Origin: Nitrospirota bacterium
Lineage (GTDB): Bacteria > JACPQY01
NCBI GenBank assembly: GCA_016180645.1
Contig: JACPAV010000005.1
Coordinates: forward strand, 62,001-126,000
DNA: 64,000 bases
Reading direction: 5' to 3'
Position numbers and translations under genes: made by a program. The notes below the pieces were generated by a model. It ran no database searches and was not told the DNA's origin. It saw only the letters and a program-made list of their open reading frames with translations. Below are positions 25,396-34,596 of the stretch, piece by piece (the stretch's first letter is position 1; the number at the start of each line of letters is the position of its first letter).

Positions 25396-26215
25396 AGATC
25401 CTTGCGCGTTTGACCTCGCGGAGCGGTCGGCCGAGGAATTTCTCGGCGACGCGCCGGAAAGCTCCCCCCACATCCGTCGCAAAAATCTCCAAAGAGCCCT
25501 TCCCCGAGCCCTCCGCCAGGAGCTGCTTGTCTCCCAGAACGCTTTCCACTTCTTCCGCTACCGCCTCCGCCGAATCCACCAGCAAGACTCCGGGACCCAT
25601 CACTTTCCTGATGGTCGATTTCAAGAGCGGGTAGTGCGTGCAACCGAGAACCAGCGTATCGAGTCGGCGCTTCCGAAGTGGGAGCAGATAGCGACGGGCC
25701 GTCTCCTCTGCAATCCTGCCGGTGCTCCATCCCTCCTCGGCCAGGGCCACGAACAGCGGACAGGCCTGCGCCGTGACGCGGGCGTCCGGTCGCCTTGCGC
25801 GCAACTCCCGCTGGTACGCTCCGCTGGCCACGGTTCCGGCGGTTCCGATGACTCCGATCCTGTTCCTCACGGTCTTCAGCAGGGCCTGCTTGACTCCCGG
25901 CTCGATGACCCCAATCACGGGGAGATTGAACGTCTTCTTCATCCGATCCAGCGCGTACGCCGTTGAGGTGTTGCAGGCGATGACCAGAGCCTTGATATTC
26001 CGGGAGGTCAGGAAAATGGTGCTTTCGACGGCGTAGCGGATGACCGTTTCGCGGGATTTCGTGCCGTAGGGAACGCGCGCCGTGTCCCCCAAATAGATTA
26101 GGCGCTCCTTCGGCAGGCGTTCGTGAATGGCCCGGAGTACGGTGAGGCCGCCCACGCCGGAATCGAACACCCCGATGGGCCGCGAATCACCGGAGATTGG
26201 GGACGTTCTTGACAT
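25394..26215 (-). CDS. murI: Glutamate racemase
   Basis: Supplies D-glutamate for peptidoglycan. 273 residues with GVFDSGVGGLTVL, YLGDTARVPYGTKS, the first catalytic cysteine in VIACNTSTA and the second in VLGCTHYPLL, plus IGVIGTAGTVASGAY. Downstream of truA and hemB on the minus strand. The stop codon abuts a REP. Confidence 0.96.
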   Translation of the reverse strand: MSRTSPISGDSRPIGVFDSGVGGLTVLRAIHERLPKERLIYLGDTARVPYGTKSRETVIRYAVESTIFLTSRNIKALVIACNTSTAYALDRMKKTFNLPVIGVIEPGVKQALLKTVRNRIGVIGTAGTVASGAYQRELRARRPDARVTAQACPLFVALAEEGWSTGRIAEETARRYLLPLRKRRLDTLVLGCTHYPLLKSTIRKVMGPGVLLVDSAEAVAEEVESVLGDKQLLAEGSGKGSLEIFATDVGGAFRRVAEKFLGRPLREVKRARI

Positions 26216-26234
26216 TAGACTTTACCTCGGCCGT

Positions 26235-27026
26235 TCACGTTCGGGGGTACTCCACTTCTACGAGCGCGAGCCCCCGCGCCGGAGCTGTTCGGCCCGCTTT
26301 CGACCTCTGTTTCTTCTGCACAATTTCCCGGATCCGCTCAGGCTCCATTCGCCCAAGGCCGACCTCCATCAGCGTGCCTACGATCACGCGCATCATCTGC
26401 TTCAGGAACCCGTTCGCGGTCGCTCGGACTCGAACGACGCTCCCTTCCCGATCAATCTCAATACGGCTCAGGTCCCGCACCGTCGTCTTGACCGAGCTCC
26501 CCACGTTTCGGAACGCGGCGAAATCTTTTCGACCCACGAGCGCGGAGGCGGCCCGCCGCATGGCCTCCACGTCCAACGGCATGGGCACGTGCCAAACGTA
26601 GCGTCGATCCCTCAGCGGACGCTTCGGAGCATTCCAGATCGCGTATTCGTAGGTCTTGGCCACGGCCGACTTGCGCGAGTGAAAATCGGGACTGGCCTCC
26701 GCCACATCGTGAACGACGATATCATCCGGGAGTACCGCGTTCAGTGCCCGCCGAAGGTCATCGGGTTTCATCCTCGAATGCGCATCGAAGTGACTGACGT
26801 GGCAGTTGGCGTGGGCGCCGGCGTCGATTCGGCCGCACCCGGAAACCCGCACGGGCTCGCCCAGCAGCTTTTGCAGGCTTTCTTCAAGCACGCCTTGCAC
26901 GGTACGTCTCGCTTTCTGGATCTGCCACCCGGAAAATTCGGTTCCGTCGAAGGCCAACGTCACCCGGATCCTGCGCTCCGCTTCTCTTATCCGAGAAGCC
27001 TCGCCGTCCCCTTCGCTCCGCTTCAC
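26235..27026 (-). CDS. truA: tRNA pseudouridine(38-40) synthase
   Basis: Modifies the anticodon arm of many tRNAs. 263 residues with LAFDGTEFSGWQIQ, VQGVLEESL, the catalytic aspartate in SGCGRIDAGAHA (most TruA have GRTD, here GRID), and FLKQMMRVIVGTL. The GTG at 27026 overlaps the hemB stop as GTGA; this gives a normal N-terminus, whereas the ATG further upstream lies in hemB. Confidence 0.94.
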   Translation of the reverse strand: MKRSEGDGEASRIREAERRIRVTLAFDGTEFSGWQIQKARRTVQGVLEESLQKLLGEPVRVSGCGRIDAGAHANCHVSHFDAHSRMKPDDLRRALNAVLPDDIVVHDVAEASPDFHSRKSAVAKTYEYAIWNAPKRPLRDRRYVWHVPMPLDVEAMRRAASALVGRKDFAAFRNVGSSVKTTVRDLSRIEIDREGSVVRVRATANGFLKQMMRVIVGTLMEVGLGRMEPERIREIVQKKQRSKAGRTAPARGLALVEVEYPRT

Positions 27027-28027
27027 GGACGGCGAGACGAGCCGGCGTGAAGACTTTTCGCCGCTTCCGGGGCGAAATACGTCAGGATCATGTCCGCCCC
27101 CGCACGACGAATCGCCGTCAACATCTCCAACATCACGCGTTCCTTCTCGATCCATCCCTTCGCCGCAGCGGCTTCCAGCATGGCGTACTCTCCGCTCACG
27201 CTGAAGGCAGCCAGAGGCAGGTCGAATTTCTCCCGAGCCCTCCGGATAATGTCCAAATAGGCCAGAGCTGGTTTGACCATCAGAATATCCGCGCCCTCCT
27301 CAACGTCCAACTCCATTTCCCGCATCGCCTCGCGGGCATTGGCCGGGTCCATCTGGTACGCCCGCCGGTCTCCGAATTGGGGAGTCGATTCCGCCGCCTG
27401 GCGAAACGGGCCGTAGAAGGCCGACGAAAACTTTGCGGCGTAGCTCATGATGGCCACTCGTTCAAAGCCGCATCCGTCCAGCGCCTTTCGTATGGCTCCG
27501 ACGCGTCCGTCCATCATGTCCGACGGGGCCACGATGTCCGCCCCGGCCTCCGCGTGCGAAACGGCGACGCGGGCTAGGATCTCCAGCGAGGGATCGTTGA
27601 GAATCTGAAATTCCCTGCCCTTCCTCGCCACAATGCCACAGTGCCCGTGGGAGGTGTACTGGCAGAGGCAGACGTCCGTGATAACGCAGAGCCCCGGAGC
27701 CTTCGACTTAATGTCCGCCACCGCCCTCTGGACCGATCCGCTTTTCGCGTAGGCTTCGGTCGCCCGTTCGTCCTTCCGGCTGGGAACACCGAACAAGAGC
27801 ACGCCGGGAATGCCGAGCTTTTCGGCTTCCTTCGCCACGCTTCCGATCTTGTCCACCGAGTAGCGAAACTGGCCGGGCATGCTGGGAATGGGCCGCTTGA
27901 TGCTTCGACCCGGCTCAACGAAAAGGGGGTAGATCAGATCCGAGGGTGAAAGGCGCGTCTCGCGGACGAGCGTCCGGATGGACTCGCTCGACCGGAGCCG
28001 TCTCAGACGGGTGGTGGGGAAGGCCAT
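27023..28027 (-). CDS. hemB: Porphobilinogen synthase (delta-aminolevulinic acid dehydratase)
   Basis: Condenses two 5-aminolevulinates in tetrapyrrole synthesis. 334 residues with LRRLRSSESIRTLVRET, LIYPLFVEPG, VITDVCLCQYTSHGHCG, VAPSDMMDGRVGAIR, the Schiff-base region MSYAAKFSSAFYGPFR, and the second active-site lysine in DILMVKPALAYLD. The Cys residues in CLCQYTSHGHC suggest a zinc site. The 28028-28116 gap contains short CTGACTGCTGAC-type tandem words only. Confidence 0.96.
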   Translation of the reverse strand: MAFPTTRLRRLRSSESIRTLVRETRLSPSDLIYPLFVEPGRSIKRPIPSMPGQFRYSVDKIGSVAKEAEKLGIPGVLLFGVPSRKDERATEAYAKSGSVQRAVADIKSKAPGLCVITDVCLCQYTSHGHCGIVARKGREFQILNDPSLEILARVAVSHAEAGADIVAPSDMMDGRVGAIRKALDGCGFERVAIMSYAAKFSSAFYGPFRQAAESTPQFGDRRAYQMDPANAREAMREMELDVEEGADILMVKPALAYLDIIRRAREKFDLPLAAFSVSGEYAMLEAAAAKGWIEKERVMLEMLTAIRRAGADMILTYFAPEAAKSLHAGSSRRP

Positions 28028-28116
28028 TTTCAGCTATCAGCCTTCAGCCATCAGCTCTCAGCCTTTCAAGCACTTCTTTTCTTGCTGACGGCTGATCGCT
28101 GACTGCTGACCGCTTG

Positions 28117-29265
28117 CTAATTGATCTCCTGAATCAAGCTCCGCGCGATGACCATTCGTTGGACCTGCGACGTGCCCTCGTAGATCTGCGTCACCTTCGC
28201 ATCCCGCATGAGCTTCTCGACGGGGTATTCCTTTGAGTAGCCCAAACCGCCGTAGATCTGAACCGCATCGATAGCCGCCTTCATGGCCACGTCGGACGCG
28301 AAGGCCTTGGCCATCGAGGCCAGCTTCGAATTCCGTTGGTCATGGTCGATCAGCCAGGCCGCCTTCAGCGTCATCAGGCGGGCGCCTTCGATCTGCATCC
28401 CCATGTCCGCCAACATGAACTGGATGGCCTGAAACTCGGCGATCGGCTGTCCGAACGCCTTGCGCTCTTTGGCATAGCGCGTGGAATACTCCAGCGCCGC
28501 GCGCGCGATGCCCACCGCGCCGGCGGCCACGCCGGGACGCGTCCGATCAAATGCCTTCATCGCGATCTTGAACGCCTCGCCCTCGGCACCCAGGCGGTTT
28601 TCCGCTGGAACCTGGACATCCTCGAAACTGATCTCCCGTGTGTCGGATGCTCTTTGGCCCATCATGTTTTCCTTCTTGCCGACCGTGATCCCCTTCAGCT
28701 CCTTCGGAACGATGAACGCCGTCATCCCCTTGTGCTTCTGGGATTTGTCCGTGTACGCGAACACGACGTAGTAGCTCGCGAGACTCGCCCCCGTGATGAA
28801 TCGTTTAGTCCCGTTCAACACGTACACGTTTCCTTTCTTGACCGCTGTGCTCTGGATACCCGCCACATCCGAGCCGGCCGCCGGCTCGGTAACGCAGTAG
28901 GCGGCCAGCATAAGTTTTTCGGTCAGCGGCCTGAGCCATTGTTTCTTCTGCTCATCCGTTCCCGCCACAAGGATCGGCTCCATGGCCAGGTTGGTGATGT
29001 TGAGCGTCGCATGAATGCCCATGCAGGCGGCGCAAATTTCTTCGGCCACGATGCAGTCCTCGATGGAACCGAGTCCCAGCCCTCCGTATTCTTTCGGAAT
29101 GCGATAGCTGACCAAGCCCAGTTCCCAGGCCTTCTTTGCAACGTCCATGGGGAACACGCCTGTTTCATCGGCCTGGGGAGCGCGCGGGAGAACTTCCTTC
29201 TGCGCAAATTCGCGCGCCAGGCCCCTCAATGCTTCTTGTTCCGGGGTAAATTCAAAGTCGATCAT
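28117..29265 (-). CDS. Acyl-CoA dehydrogenase, short-chain/butyryl type
   Basis: FAD-dependent alpha,beta-dehydrogenation of acyl-CoA. 382 residues with the three-domain fold: AYCVTEPAAGSDVAGI (FAD/substrate loop), FITGASLASYYVVFA, MGQRASDTREISFEDV, and the C-terminal GGLGYSKEYPVEKLMRDAK with YEGTSQVQRMVIAR, whose glutamate is the usual catalytic base of short-chain enzymes. Its own promoter leaves almost no leader before the ATG. Substrate chain length cannot be fixed from sequence alone. Confidence 0.93.
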   Translation of the reverse strand: MIDFEFTPEQEALRGLAREFAQKEVLPRAPQADETGVFPMDVAKKAWELGLVSYRIPKEYGGLGLGSIEDCIVAEEICAACMGIHATLNITNLAMEPILVAGTDEQKKQWLRPLTEKLMLAAYCVTEPAAGSDVAGIQSTAVKKGNVYVLNGTKRFITGASLASYYVVFAYTDKSQKHKGMTAFIVPKELKGITVGKKENMMGQRASDTREISFEDVQVPAENRLGAEGEAFKIAMKAFDRTRPGVAAGAVGIARAALEYSTRYAKERKAFGQPIAEFQAIQFMLADMGMQIEGARLMTLKAAWLIDHDQRNSKLASMAKAFASDVAMKAAIDAVQIYGGLGYSKEYPVEKLMRDAKVTQIYEGTSQVQRMVIARSLIQEIN

Positions 29266-29273
29266 AGGGGCGG

Positions 29274-29301
29274 AGTTTATCCGCTCACCTCATTCTGTCA
29301 A
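29274..29301 (-). promoter_or_regulatory. Promoter of the acyl-CoA dehydrogenase at 28117-29265
   Basis: TTGACA (29301-29296), 16-base spacer, TAAACT (29279-29274). The -10 box ends eight bases before the ATG, so the transcript would have a leader of one or two bases. Confidence 0.6.
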
Positions 29302-29309
29302 GGGCGATC

Positions 29310-29654
29310 CTACCATGTGAAACGAAACGTCATGGGGGGAACCTTGATTTGTTTCGCCAGAAAGGGAGTGCCGGCGAAGACGAGCAGGGCCTTGTCCGCG
29401 GAGCTGTAGCTTTCGAACGGCCCTGCTTCGGTCACATTCGGCATATGCCCGGCGCCGACATTCCCCAAATAGAATTGGCCTCCCCCCGGCAAGAGGGACC
29501 ACAGCACGGCCGGCGTCACGCGATTCCGACTTGCGTCCAGATCGTCCCACTCCACGTGCAAGCCGGGATCATCCTGCGCCTCCCCGTCATCCGCCCTCTG
29601 CGCCGGCGGTACGAATTGCAGCGTAGCCCACAAAACGATCCATGCAGCCCCCAT
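29310..29654 (-). CDS. Small secreted or membrane-anchored hypothetical protein
   Basis: 114 residues. The N-terminus (MGAAWIVLWATLQFVPPAQRA) looks like a signal peptide. The middle has TPAVLWSLLPGGGQFYLGN, a motif common in small membrane proteins of the DUF5683/TM2-like kind, and the chain ends FRFTW, with a terminal aromatic. I do not recognise a specific family. It is transcribed away from the MaoC pair and shares its upstream region. It could be a fragment of a longer ancestor. Confidence 0.5.
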   Translation of the reverse strand: MGAAWIVLWATLQFVPPAQRADDGEAQDDPGLHVEWDDLDASRNRVTPAVLWSLLPGGGQFYLGNVGAGHMPNVTEAGPFESYSSADKALLVFAGTPFLAKQIKVPPMTFRFTW

Positions 29655-29701
29655 GCCTCCTTCCTACCGTGACCCCATCATCAGGTCAATCCCGGAATGA
29701 A

Positions 29702-29730
29702 TTGACGGTTGCGACCGGACGCAGTACGCT
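29702..29730 (+). promoter_or_regulatory. Promoter of the MaoC-like gene pair
   Basis: TTGACG (29702-29707), 17-base spacer, TACGCT (29725-29730), then ATG eight bases later at 29739. A second near-leaderless arrangement. Confidence 0.5.
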
Positions 29731-29738
29731 CGATTCAC

Positions 29739-30200
29739 ATGGTCGACAAAAGCCTCATCGGGATCGAGGGGACGCCCGTGGATTTTGAGGTCGAAAAAGG
29801 CGCCATCCGGCGGTTTGCAGAGGCCCTCGGAGACTTGAATCCAATCTACCTCGATGAGGCGGCGGCACGGAAGGCCGGATTCGCAAGCGTGGTGGCTCCC
29901 CCCACGTTTGCAACCACGATGAACGAGGCGGCCAAGCCACTCCGCGAAAAACTCCCCCTCGATTTCAGAAGAATCCTCCACGGAGGAATGGAGTTCGAAT
30001 ACTTCGCCCCGCTGACGGCCGGCATGACCGTCTCCTGCACTGCGCGCTTGGCCGACGTGTACGAGAAATCCGGCGGAAGCGGAAAAATGGAATTCTACGT
30101 GATCGAAATCATCGGCAAGGATTCCGCGACGGAGAAGCCGGTATTTGCCTCACGTTCCACCGTCATCATGAAGGAAGCCCCGAAAGACGAGGCTGCCTAG
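29739..30200 (+). CDS. MaoC-like N-terminal hot-dog dehydratase subunit
   Basis: 153 residues of the FAS1-like dehydratase/MaoC N-terminal family (HadA/HadC type): AIRRFAEALGDLNPIYLDEAAA, VAPPTFATTM and HGGMEFEYFAPLTAGM. Such subunits usually lack the full catalytic Asp-His pair and form a heterodimer with the MaoC subunit next to them. The gene is three bases upstream of that partner. Probable role: hydration/dehydration of (2E)-enoyl-CoA or a related thioester. Confidence 0.85.
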   Translation: MVDKSLIGIEGTPVDFEVEKGAIRRFAEALGDLNPIYLDEAAARKAGFASVVAPPTFATTMNEAAKPLREKLPLDFRRILHGGMEFEYFAPLTAGMTVSCTARLADVYEKSGGSGKMEFYVIEIIGKDSATEKPVFASRSTVIMKEAPKDEAA

Positions 30201-30203
30201 CAC

Positions 30204-30587
30204 ATGCAAGCCGGTGACGTCATCCCCGCCGTCAAAAAGCCGCCGATCGAGCGGATCCAACTCGTTCGATACGCCGGCGCCTCGGGGGATTTCAATCCGA
30301 TCCACGTCGACGAGACCTTTGCCAAGGCCGCCGGCTATCCCTCAGTGTTCGCCCATGGGATGCTCACCATGGGGACGCTCGGCCAATTCCTCAACCAATG
30401 GCTGGGCGATCCGCGCCGCCTCCGCAAGTTCAGCGTACGTTTCTCCACCATCGTCTGGCCCGGAGACGTGATCACTTGTCAAGGCACCGTGCGGAAAGTC
30501 GACGGCGGAGTCGCCACCTGCGACTTCCAGGCGGTGAATCAGAAGGGCGAAGCGGTCGTCAAAGGCTCCGCGGAAGTCACGATCTGA
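30204..30587 (+). CDS. MaoC-family dehydratase subunit
   Basis: 127-residue hot-dog protein with the hydratase 2 motif: YAGASGDFNPIHVDETFA (catalytic Asp and His) and FAHGMLTMG. It resembles HadB or (R)-specific enoyl-CoA hydratases. Together with the preceding gene it would make a two-subunit dehydratase, consistent with the acyl-CoA dehydrogenase nearby on the other strand. Confidence 0.88.
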   Translation: MQAGDVIPAVKKPPIERIQLVRYAGASGDFNPIHVDETFAKAAGYPSVFAHGMLTMGTLGQFLNQWLGDPRRLRKFSVRFSTIVWPGDVITCQGTVRKVDGGVATCDFQAVNQKGEAVVKGSAEVTI

Positions 30588-30613
30588 TGATCGAAGCTCT
30601 ACCGAAGCTAAGA

Positions 30614-30735
30614 GCGTCTAACAGAATGCGTAGGGGAGGGTCTTCAGACCCTCCCGACAAGAGGGTCTTCAGACCCTCCCGACAAGAGGGAGCATCTGAA
30701 GATGCTCCCCTACGAATCGGCATTCTGTCAGAGGC
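30614..30735. repeat. MITE-like class B REPIN with outer inverted repeats
   Basis: GTAG at 30630, palindromes GGGAGGGTC/GACCCTCCC (twice, the second partial) and GGGAGCATC/GATGCTCCC, closing CTAC at 30713. The set is framed by imperfect inverted repeats: TCTAACAGAATGC on the left, GCATTCTGTCAGA on the right. The same frame occurs at 38594-38690. Confidence 0.88.
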
Positions 30736-30762
30736 TCCAGACCTCGGTAGCCGACTCCGGGG

Positions 30763-31554
30763 CTACTTCTGCCTTCTCAGAATGTACGGCTGGTGGATGA
30801 GGTCCTTCTTGTAATCCAGTGTCAGAGCGTAAAGCACCACGTTGATCCCCATCCGAAACCCCATCTCCCGCTGATAGTCACCTCCGGGAAAGCATGGGTA
30901 GATAAAGTTTCCCAAGTCGTCCCGCGCCCATGACCCCGCCAGATCGTTGAAACTGTAAAGGATCAGACTCCGCCCCTCGCCCTGCACGCCGTACAGGTTC
31001 GTTTTCACAAGTCGCCGCCCCCCTTCCACGCGCCTGAGCAGATGGAAGGCCACGTAGACCGCGTGATCCTCATCCATCAGTTCGAGCTTGCGCCCCGGAT
31101 AGAGCTGCTGCACGAGCCGGGTGAAGGAGGCATGGAAACCGTCGTTCTCCACACCGAAGCCGTCATCGACGAACAGAATCCCACCGGCGTCGAGATACTG
31201 GCGAAGCGCCCGCACTTCGGCGTCACCGAACGGAGGGAAACTCTGGTCCCCCATCATGAAGAGAAGGGGGTAGCGGAAGAGCGCCGGATCTCGAAGTGAG
31301 ATCTCCGCCCGTTCGAGCGAGGCGTCCACGCTGGTCCGGCTGACCAAAGCCGTCATGAGGCTCGTGAGCGCGGAGGGATAGGGATCCCAGTTCCCTCCCG
31401 GATAGATAAGCTGGGCCGCAATGAACTTGCCGGAGGGGCCGATGGCCGCCGCGGGCCGCGGCGTGAAGAGTGAACAGTGAAGAGTGATCAGCAGAGAGCT
31501 GAGGCGCAAGAGGCAACCTGCCTGCTGGCAGCGGGTTTTCACATCACGCATCAC
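30763..31554 (-). CDS. DUF4159 domain protein, probably exported
   Basis: 263 residues. After an N-terminal hydrophobic stretch (LSSLLITLHCSLFTPRPAAA) comes a DUF4159 domain: FIAAQLIYPGGNWDPYP, YPLLFMMGDQSFPPF, LRQYLDAGGILFVDDGFG, and FPGGDYQREMGFRMGINVVLYALT. The fold is gatase-like; no enzyme activity is known. It ends the DUF58/BatA/DUF4159 minus-strand cluster, which normally works with a MoxR ATPase. Confidence 0.85.
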   Translation of the reverse strand: MMRDVKTRCQQAGCLLRLSSLLITLHCSLFTPRPAAAIGPSGKFIAAQLIYPGGNWDPYPSALTSLMTALVSRTSVDASLERAEISLRDPALFRYPLLFMMGDQSFPPFGDAEVRALRQYLDAGGILFVDDGFGVENDGFHASFTRLVQQLYPGRKLELMDEDHAVYVAFHLLRRVEGGRRLVKTNLYGVQGEGRSLILYSFNDLAGSWARDDLGNFIYPCFPGGDYQREMGFRMGINVVLYALTLDYKKDLIHQPYILRRQK

Positions 31555-31571
31555 TCATCACCCTTCACGTC

Positions 31572-33656
31572 TCATCCCCGCGGGTTCCCCAGGAACAGCT
31601 CTCCCGCGACGAGCAGGACGAGGAACGCGAGTGCCAGGTTCGTCGCATCCCATCGGTCCTCCAGCACCGAGACCACCGTCCCCTTGTGCGGGGCCGATTG
31701 AATCTGCACATTCCCCTTCACGATTCCGGCCATCTCATCCGGCGTGATCCGGGCCAGATCCGTCTCTGCCATCGCGGTGTTTGCCGCCACGGTCACTCTG
31801 AGGCCCCCCGGTTCATCGGGATCCTCAATCGTGTATAGGCCGGGGGGGCCGGGAGTCATGAATTCGATTTCCTCCTGCCCTTGTGAGGCCGAGACCTGAA
31901 GCGTCCATTCGCGACCGTCGGGCGCGCCGGCGCGAAGGGACCGCGTGGGCGATCCGGGCCAGTTCAGCCGCACCGATTTTCCTGCCTCCGCAATCATCGT
32001 GCCGGCCGACTCGGCCCGCGCAGCCACGAAGGAGCAGGCTTGTTGAACAATAGGCACGAATACGGGGTGGACGGGAAAGTCGTTCCAATCCCGGTCTGCC
32101 GTGGAAGTGAAGAACACCACCCGCCCCGCTCCAGCCCGGCCCACCACAACATACGGATCACCGTTTTCAAGGCTCGCCACCACCGTTCCCGCGCCGGGCG
32201 CAAGCCTGAATCGGGTGTACTGTCGAACACGAATGGTATCCGGGTCCCCCTGCGCCCCGCCCGCGAACGGCTGCATGATCGGGTGATCCCACTCCACAGA
32301 ACCGATCCGCAAGTCATCGCGGCCGGGAACCGGGTCCACCGAGCGCACGTCCGCCACGTGCCCCGGGAGGATATCCCCCATGAGCTCGTTGTAGTCCTTT
32401 TCGATCACGTTTTTTCCGGAGAAGATAATCAACCCCGCGCCCTTCTTCACGCTTCGCACCAATCCGTGGACCCATTCCGAGGGCAAATCCGAGGCCTTCA
32501 CGTTGACGAGCAGGGTGACATCCGGATCCGTGGAGGGGGCGTCCCGAAGGAGGCCCGGACGGAGAACCAGCGCCTCCATCGGTTCCACTCCGGAGGGAAA
32601 CTTCAAGAAGGCTTTCGACAGGTAAAACGTTTCATTTTCCAGAGGGACACTCCCGAATTCGCCTTCGATGACCGTCACGCGCAGCGGCCGGCTCACAGGA
32701 AAAACAAAGTACCGTGCGTCATCCGCGGGAAATGCGTCGGCTTCCAGTCGGGCTTCACCGGTCAGAAACCGGGCGCCCGCCGCGGGCGCCACCGGAACCG
32801 GCACCGTTATCATGCCCCCTCCGGCCGCCTCCAATCGTACTCGTCGCGCATCTCCCGACGATTCCTTCAAGGTCACTTCGTGCTCGTTCCCATCGGCCGC
32901 CACCTCCGCGGTCACAGCCAGCTCCCACTCCCCCGGACCCGATCGGGCCTGACGCGCCACTCCCCTCACCCCGCTGTTGGCCACCTCCCTGCCGACGCTC
33001 AGATCCCTCACCTCCACTCGAATGCCCGGCGGAAGTTCGATGGGCCGGGGTCGCTCCGCATCCCACGACGAGCGGCGCAAATCCGACAACACGACAATCG
33101 TTCCCCCTTCCGGAAGCGCGGCCATGGCCCTCTGAATGCCCTCGACGGCATTCACCGCGCCGTAGAAGGGCCGCAACCGGTCCACAAATCGTTCCAGTTC
33201 CATCCCGTCCACGGTACGAACGCCCAGCCCCCCTCCCGCGTCGCCCAGCACCCCCACGTACGCCACTTTCGACCCTGATCGCACCAGGCTCTTCACCCAT
33301 TTCCGCGCGCTGTCGAGGAGTGAAGCCCGATTGATTTCCATGAGCATGCTCGCCGAATTGTCGATGATGACCGCTACCGGCCGGTCGGTCGGATTCGCCC
33401 CCCCCCCGGCACTCGCCCGCTTCAGGTAAGGACCCGCGAGCGTGCCCACCAAGCCCGCGATCACAAGGCAACGTACGGCCAACAGGAGCGCCTCTTTCAG
33501 GCGCTGGATGCGTGCCGTGCTCTTCTGGAGCCGGAGGACAAGGGCAATCGGTGGGAAGGGCTGTCGCCGGGCACGGAGGCGCGTCAGCAGGTGAATGATC
33601 GGCGGCACCGCCATCAATCCCAGAAAGGGGAGGAGGCCCGGTTGGAGAAGATCCAT
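31572..33656 (-). CDS. BatA-domain / VWA membrane protein
   Basis: 694 residues. The N-terminus is a BatA-type segment with two membrane helices (LLPFLGLMAVPPIIHLLTRL; LLLAVRCLVIAGLVGTLAG). A VWA-like domain with MIDAS motif DNSAS follows, then beta-rich extracytoplasmic regions, a gatase-like segment (VTLLVNVKAS, AGRVVFFTSTADRDW), and a final membrane helix (LALAFLVLLVAGELFLG). Such proteins occur with MoxR ATPases and DUF58 proteins, with roles proposed in envelope assembly or stress. It lies between the DUF58 and DUF4159 genes. Confidence 0.85.
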   Translation of the reverse strand: MDLLQPGLLPFLGLMAVPPIIHLLTRLRARRQPFPPIALVLRLQKSTARIQRLKEALLLAVRCLVIAGLVGTLAGPYLKRASAGGGANPTDRPVAVIIDNSASMLMEINRASLLDSARKWVKSLVRSGSKVAYVGVLGDAGGGLGVRTVDGMELERFVDRLRPFYGAVNAVEGIQRAMAALPEGGTIVVLSDLRRSSWDAERPRPIELPPGIRVEVRDLSVGREVANSGVRGVARQARSGPGEWELAVTAEVAADGNEHEVTLKESSGDARRVRLEAAGGGMITVPVPVAPAAGARFLTGEARLEADAFPADDARYFVFPVSRPLRVTVIEGEFGSVPLENETFYLSKAFLKFPSGVEPMEALVLRPGLLRDAPSTDPDVTLLVNVKASDLPSEWVHGLVRSVKKGAGLIIFSGKNVIEKDYNELMGDILPGHVADVRSVDPVPGRDDLRIGSVEWDHPIMQPFAGGAQGDPDTIRVRQYTRFRLAPGAGTVVASLENGDPYVVVGRAGAGRVVFFTSTADRDWNDFPVHPVFVPIVQQACSFVAARAESAGTMIAEAGKSVRLNWPGSPTRSLRAGAPDGREWTLQVSASQGQEEIEFMTPGPPGLYTIEDPDEPGGLRVTVAANTAMAETDLARITPDEMAGIVKGNVQIQSAPHKGTVVSVLEDRWDATNLALAFLVLLVAGELFLGNPRG

Positions 33657-33668
33657 CGCGACGGGGTG

Positions 33669-34574
33669 CTAAACCGCGGCGGCCGCCGGCCGCCGTGCCC
33701 GCTGCTCGAGGAATCCCAGAAGAAAGCTCTCCACCCGGTCCGAGGTCCGCAGCCGCGTGTACTCCACACCATTGGAGTAACAGATCTTCCGGAGATGCTC
33801 GCAGAACTCCAGAAACGCCGCCTGATACTGCCGCCGGATGGCCTGGGGGTAGCTGAGCACCCTCAAGGGTCCCTCCAAGCCGACGAATTCCGTCCGTTCG
33901 TGGAAAGGGAAGGATTCCTCGCTCGGGTCCAGCACGTGAAACAGGACCACATCTCCCCTGACCTGCCGAACCAGGGCCACGGCCTTTTCAAGATCCGCCG
34001 GCTCCATGTCCAGAAAATCCGAAATGAGAATCATCAGACTGTGCCGTCGCGCAACAGGCAGGAGGTCATTCAGAGTCTCAATCAAAGTCGTTTTGCCCTC
34101 AGGCATGGCCTCATCCAGCAGCGTGTACAGTATCTTGAGGTGCCCCGACCGCGCCTTGGGCGGCACAAACGACTTCCCCTCCGAATTGAACACGTGCACG
34201 CCCACGGCATCCCCCTGGCTGAGCAGGAGAAACGCCAGCGATGACGCGAGCGTGGCGGCGTGCTGGAACTTCGTTCGGCCCGTGGTGCCATAGTCCATCG
34301 AGCCGCTGGCATCCACAAGAAGGTACGCTTGGAGATTGGTCTCCTTTTCAAAACGCTTCACATAGTACTTGTCCGTCCTGCCGAAAATCTTCCAATCGAG
34401 ATATTTCAGATCATCCCCCGGCGTGTATTCCTTGTGCTCCCGGAACTCGACAGAGGCGCCGAAATGCGGACTCTGGTGCACGCCCGCCAGGGTGCCGATG
34501 ACCCTCGTGCGGCTGCGCAAAACGACCGCGCGCAATCTTTCCAACTTCGCCGGCTCGATCAGGACGTTCGGCAT
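33669..34574 (-). CDS. DUF58 domain protein
   Basis: 301 residues with the DUF58 core GVHQSPHFGASVEFREHKEY, PGDDLKYLDWKIFGRTDKYYVKRFE, and a VWA-like MIDAS segment LLVDASGSMDYG. Start ATG at 34574 (TTG at 34577 also in frame). DUF58 proteins partner with MoxR AAA ATPases, but no MoxR gene is adjacent: immediately upstream is a REP cluster and then atoE. Confidence 0.9.
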   Translation of the reverse strand: MPNVLIEPAKLERLRAVVLRSRTRVIGTLAGVHQSPHFGASVEFREHKEYTPGDDLKYLDWKIFGRTDKYYVKRFEKETNLQAYLLVDASGSMDYGTTGRTKFQHAATLASSLAFLLLSQGDAVGVHVFNSEGKSFVPPKARSGHLKILYTLLDEAMPEGKTTLIETLNDLLPVARRHSLMILISDFLDMEPADLEKAVALVRQVRGDVVLFHVLDPSEESFPFHERTEFVGLEGPLRVLSYPQAIRRQYQAAFLEFCEHLRKICYSNGVEYTRLRTSDRVESFLLGFLEQRARRPAAAAV

Positions 34575-34596
34575 CAATGGTCCCCCATGCTCTTGG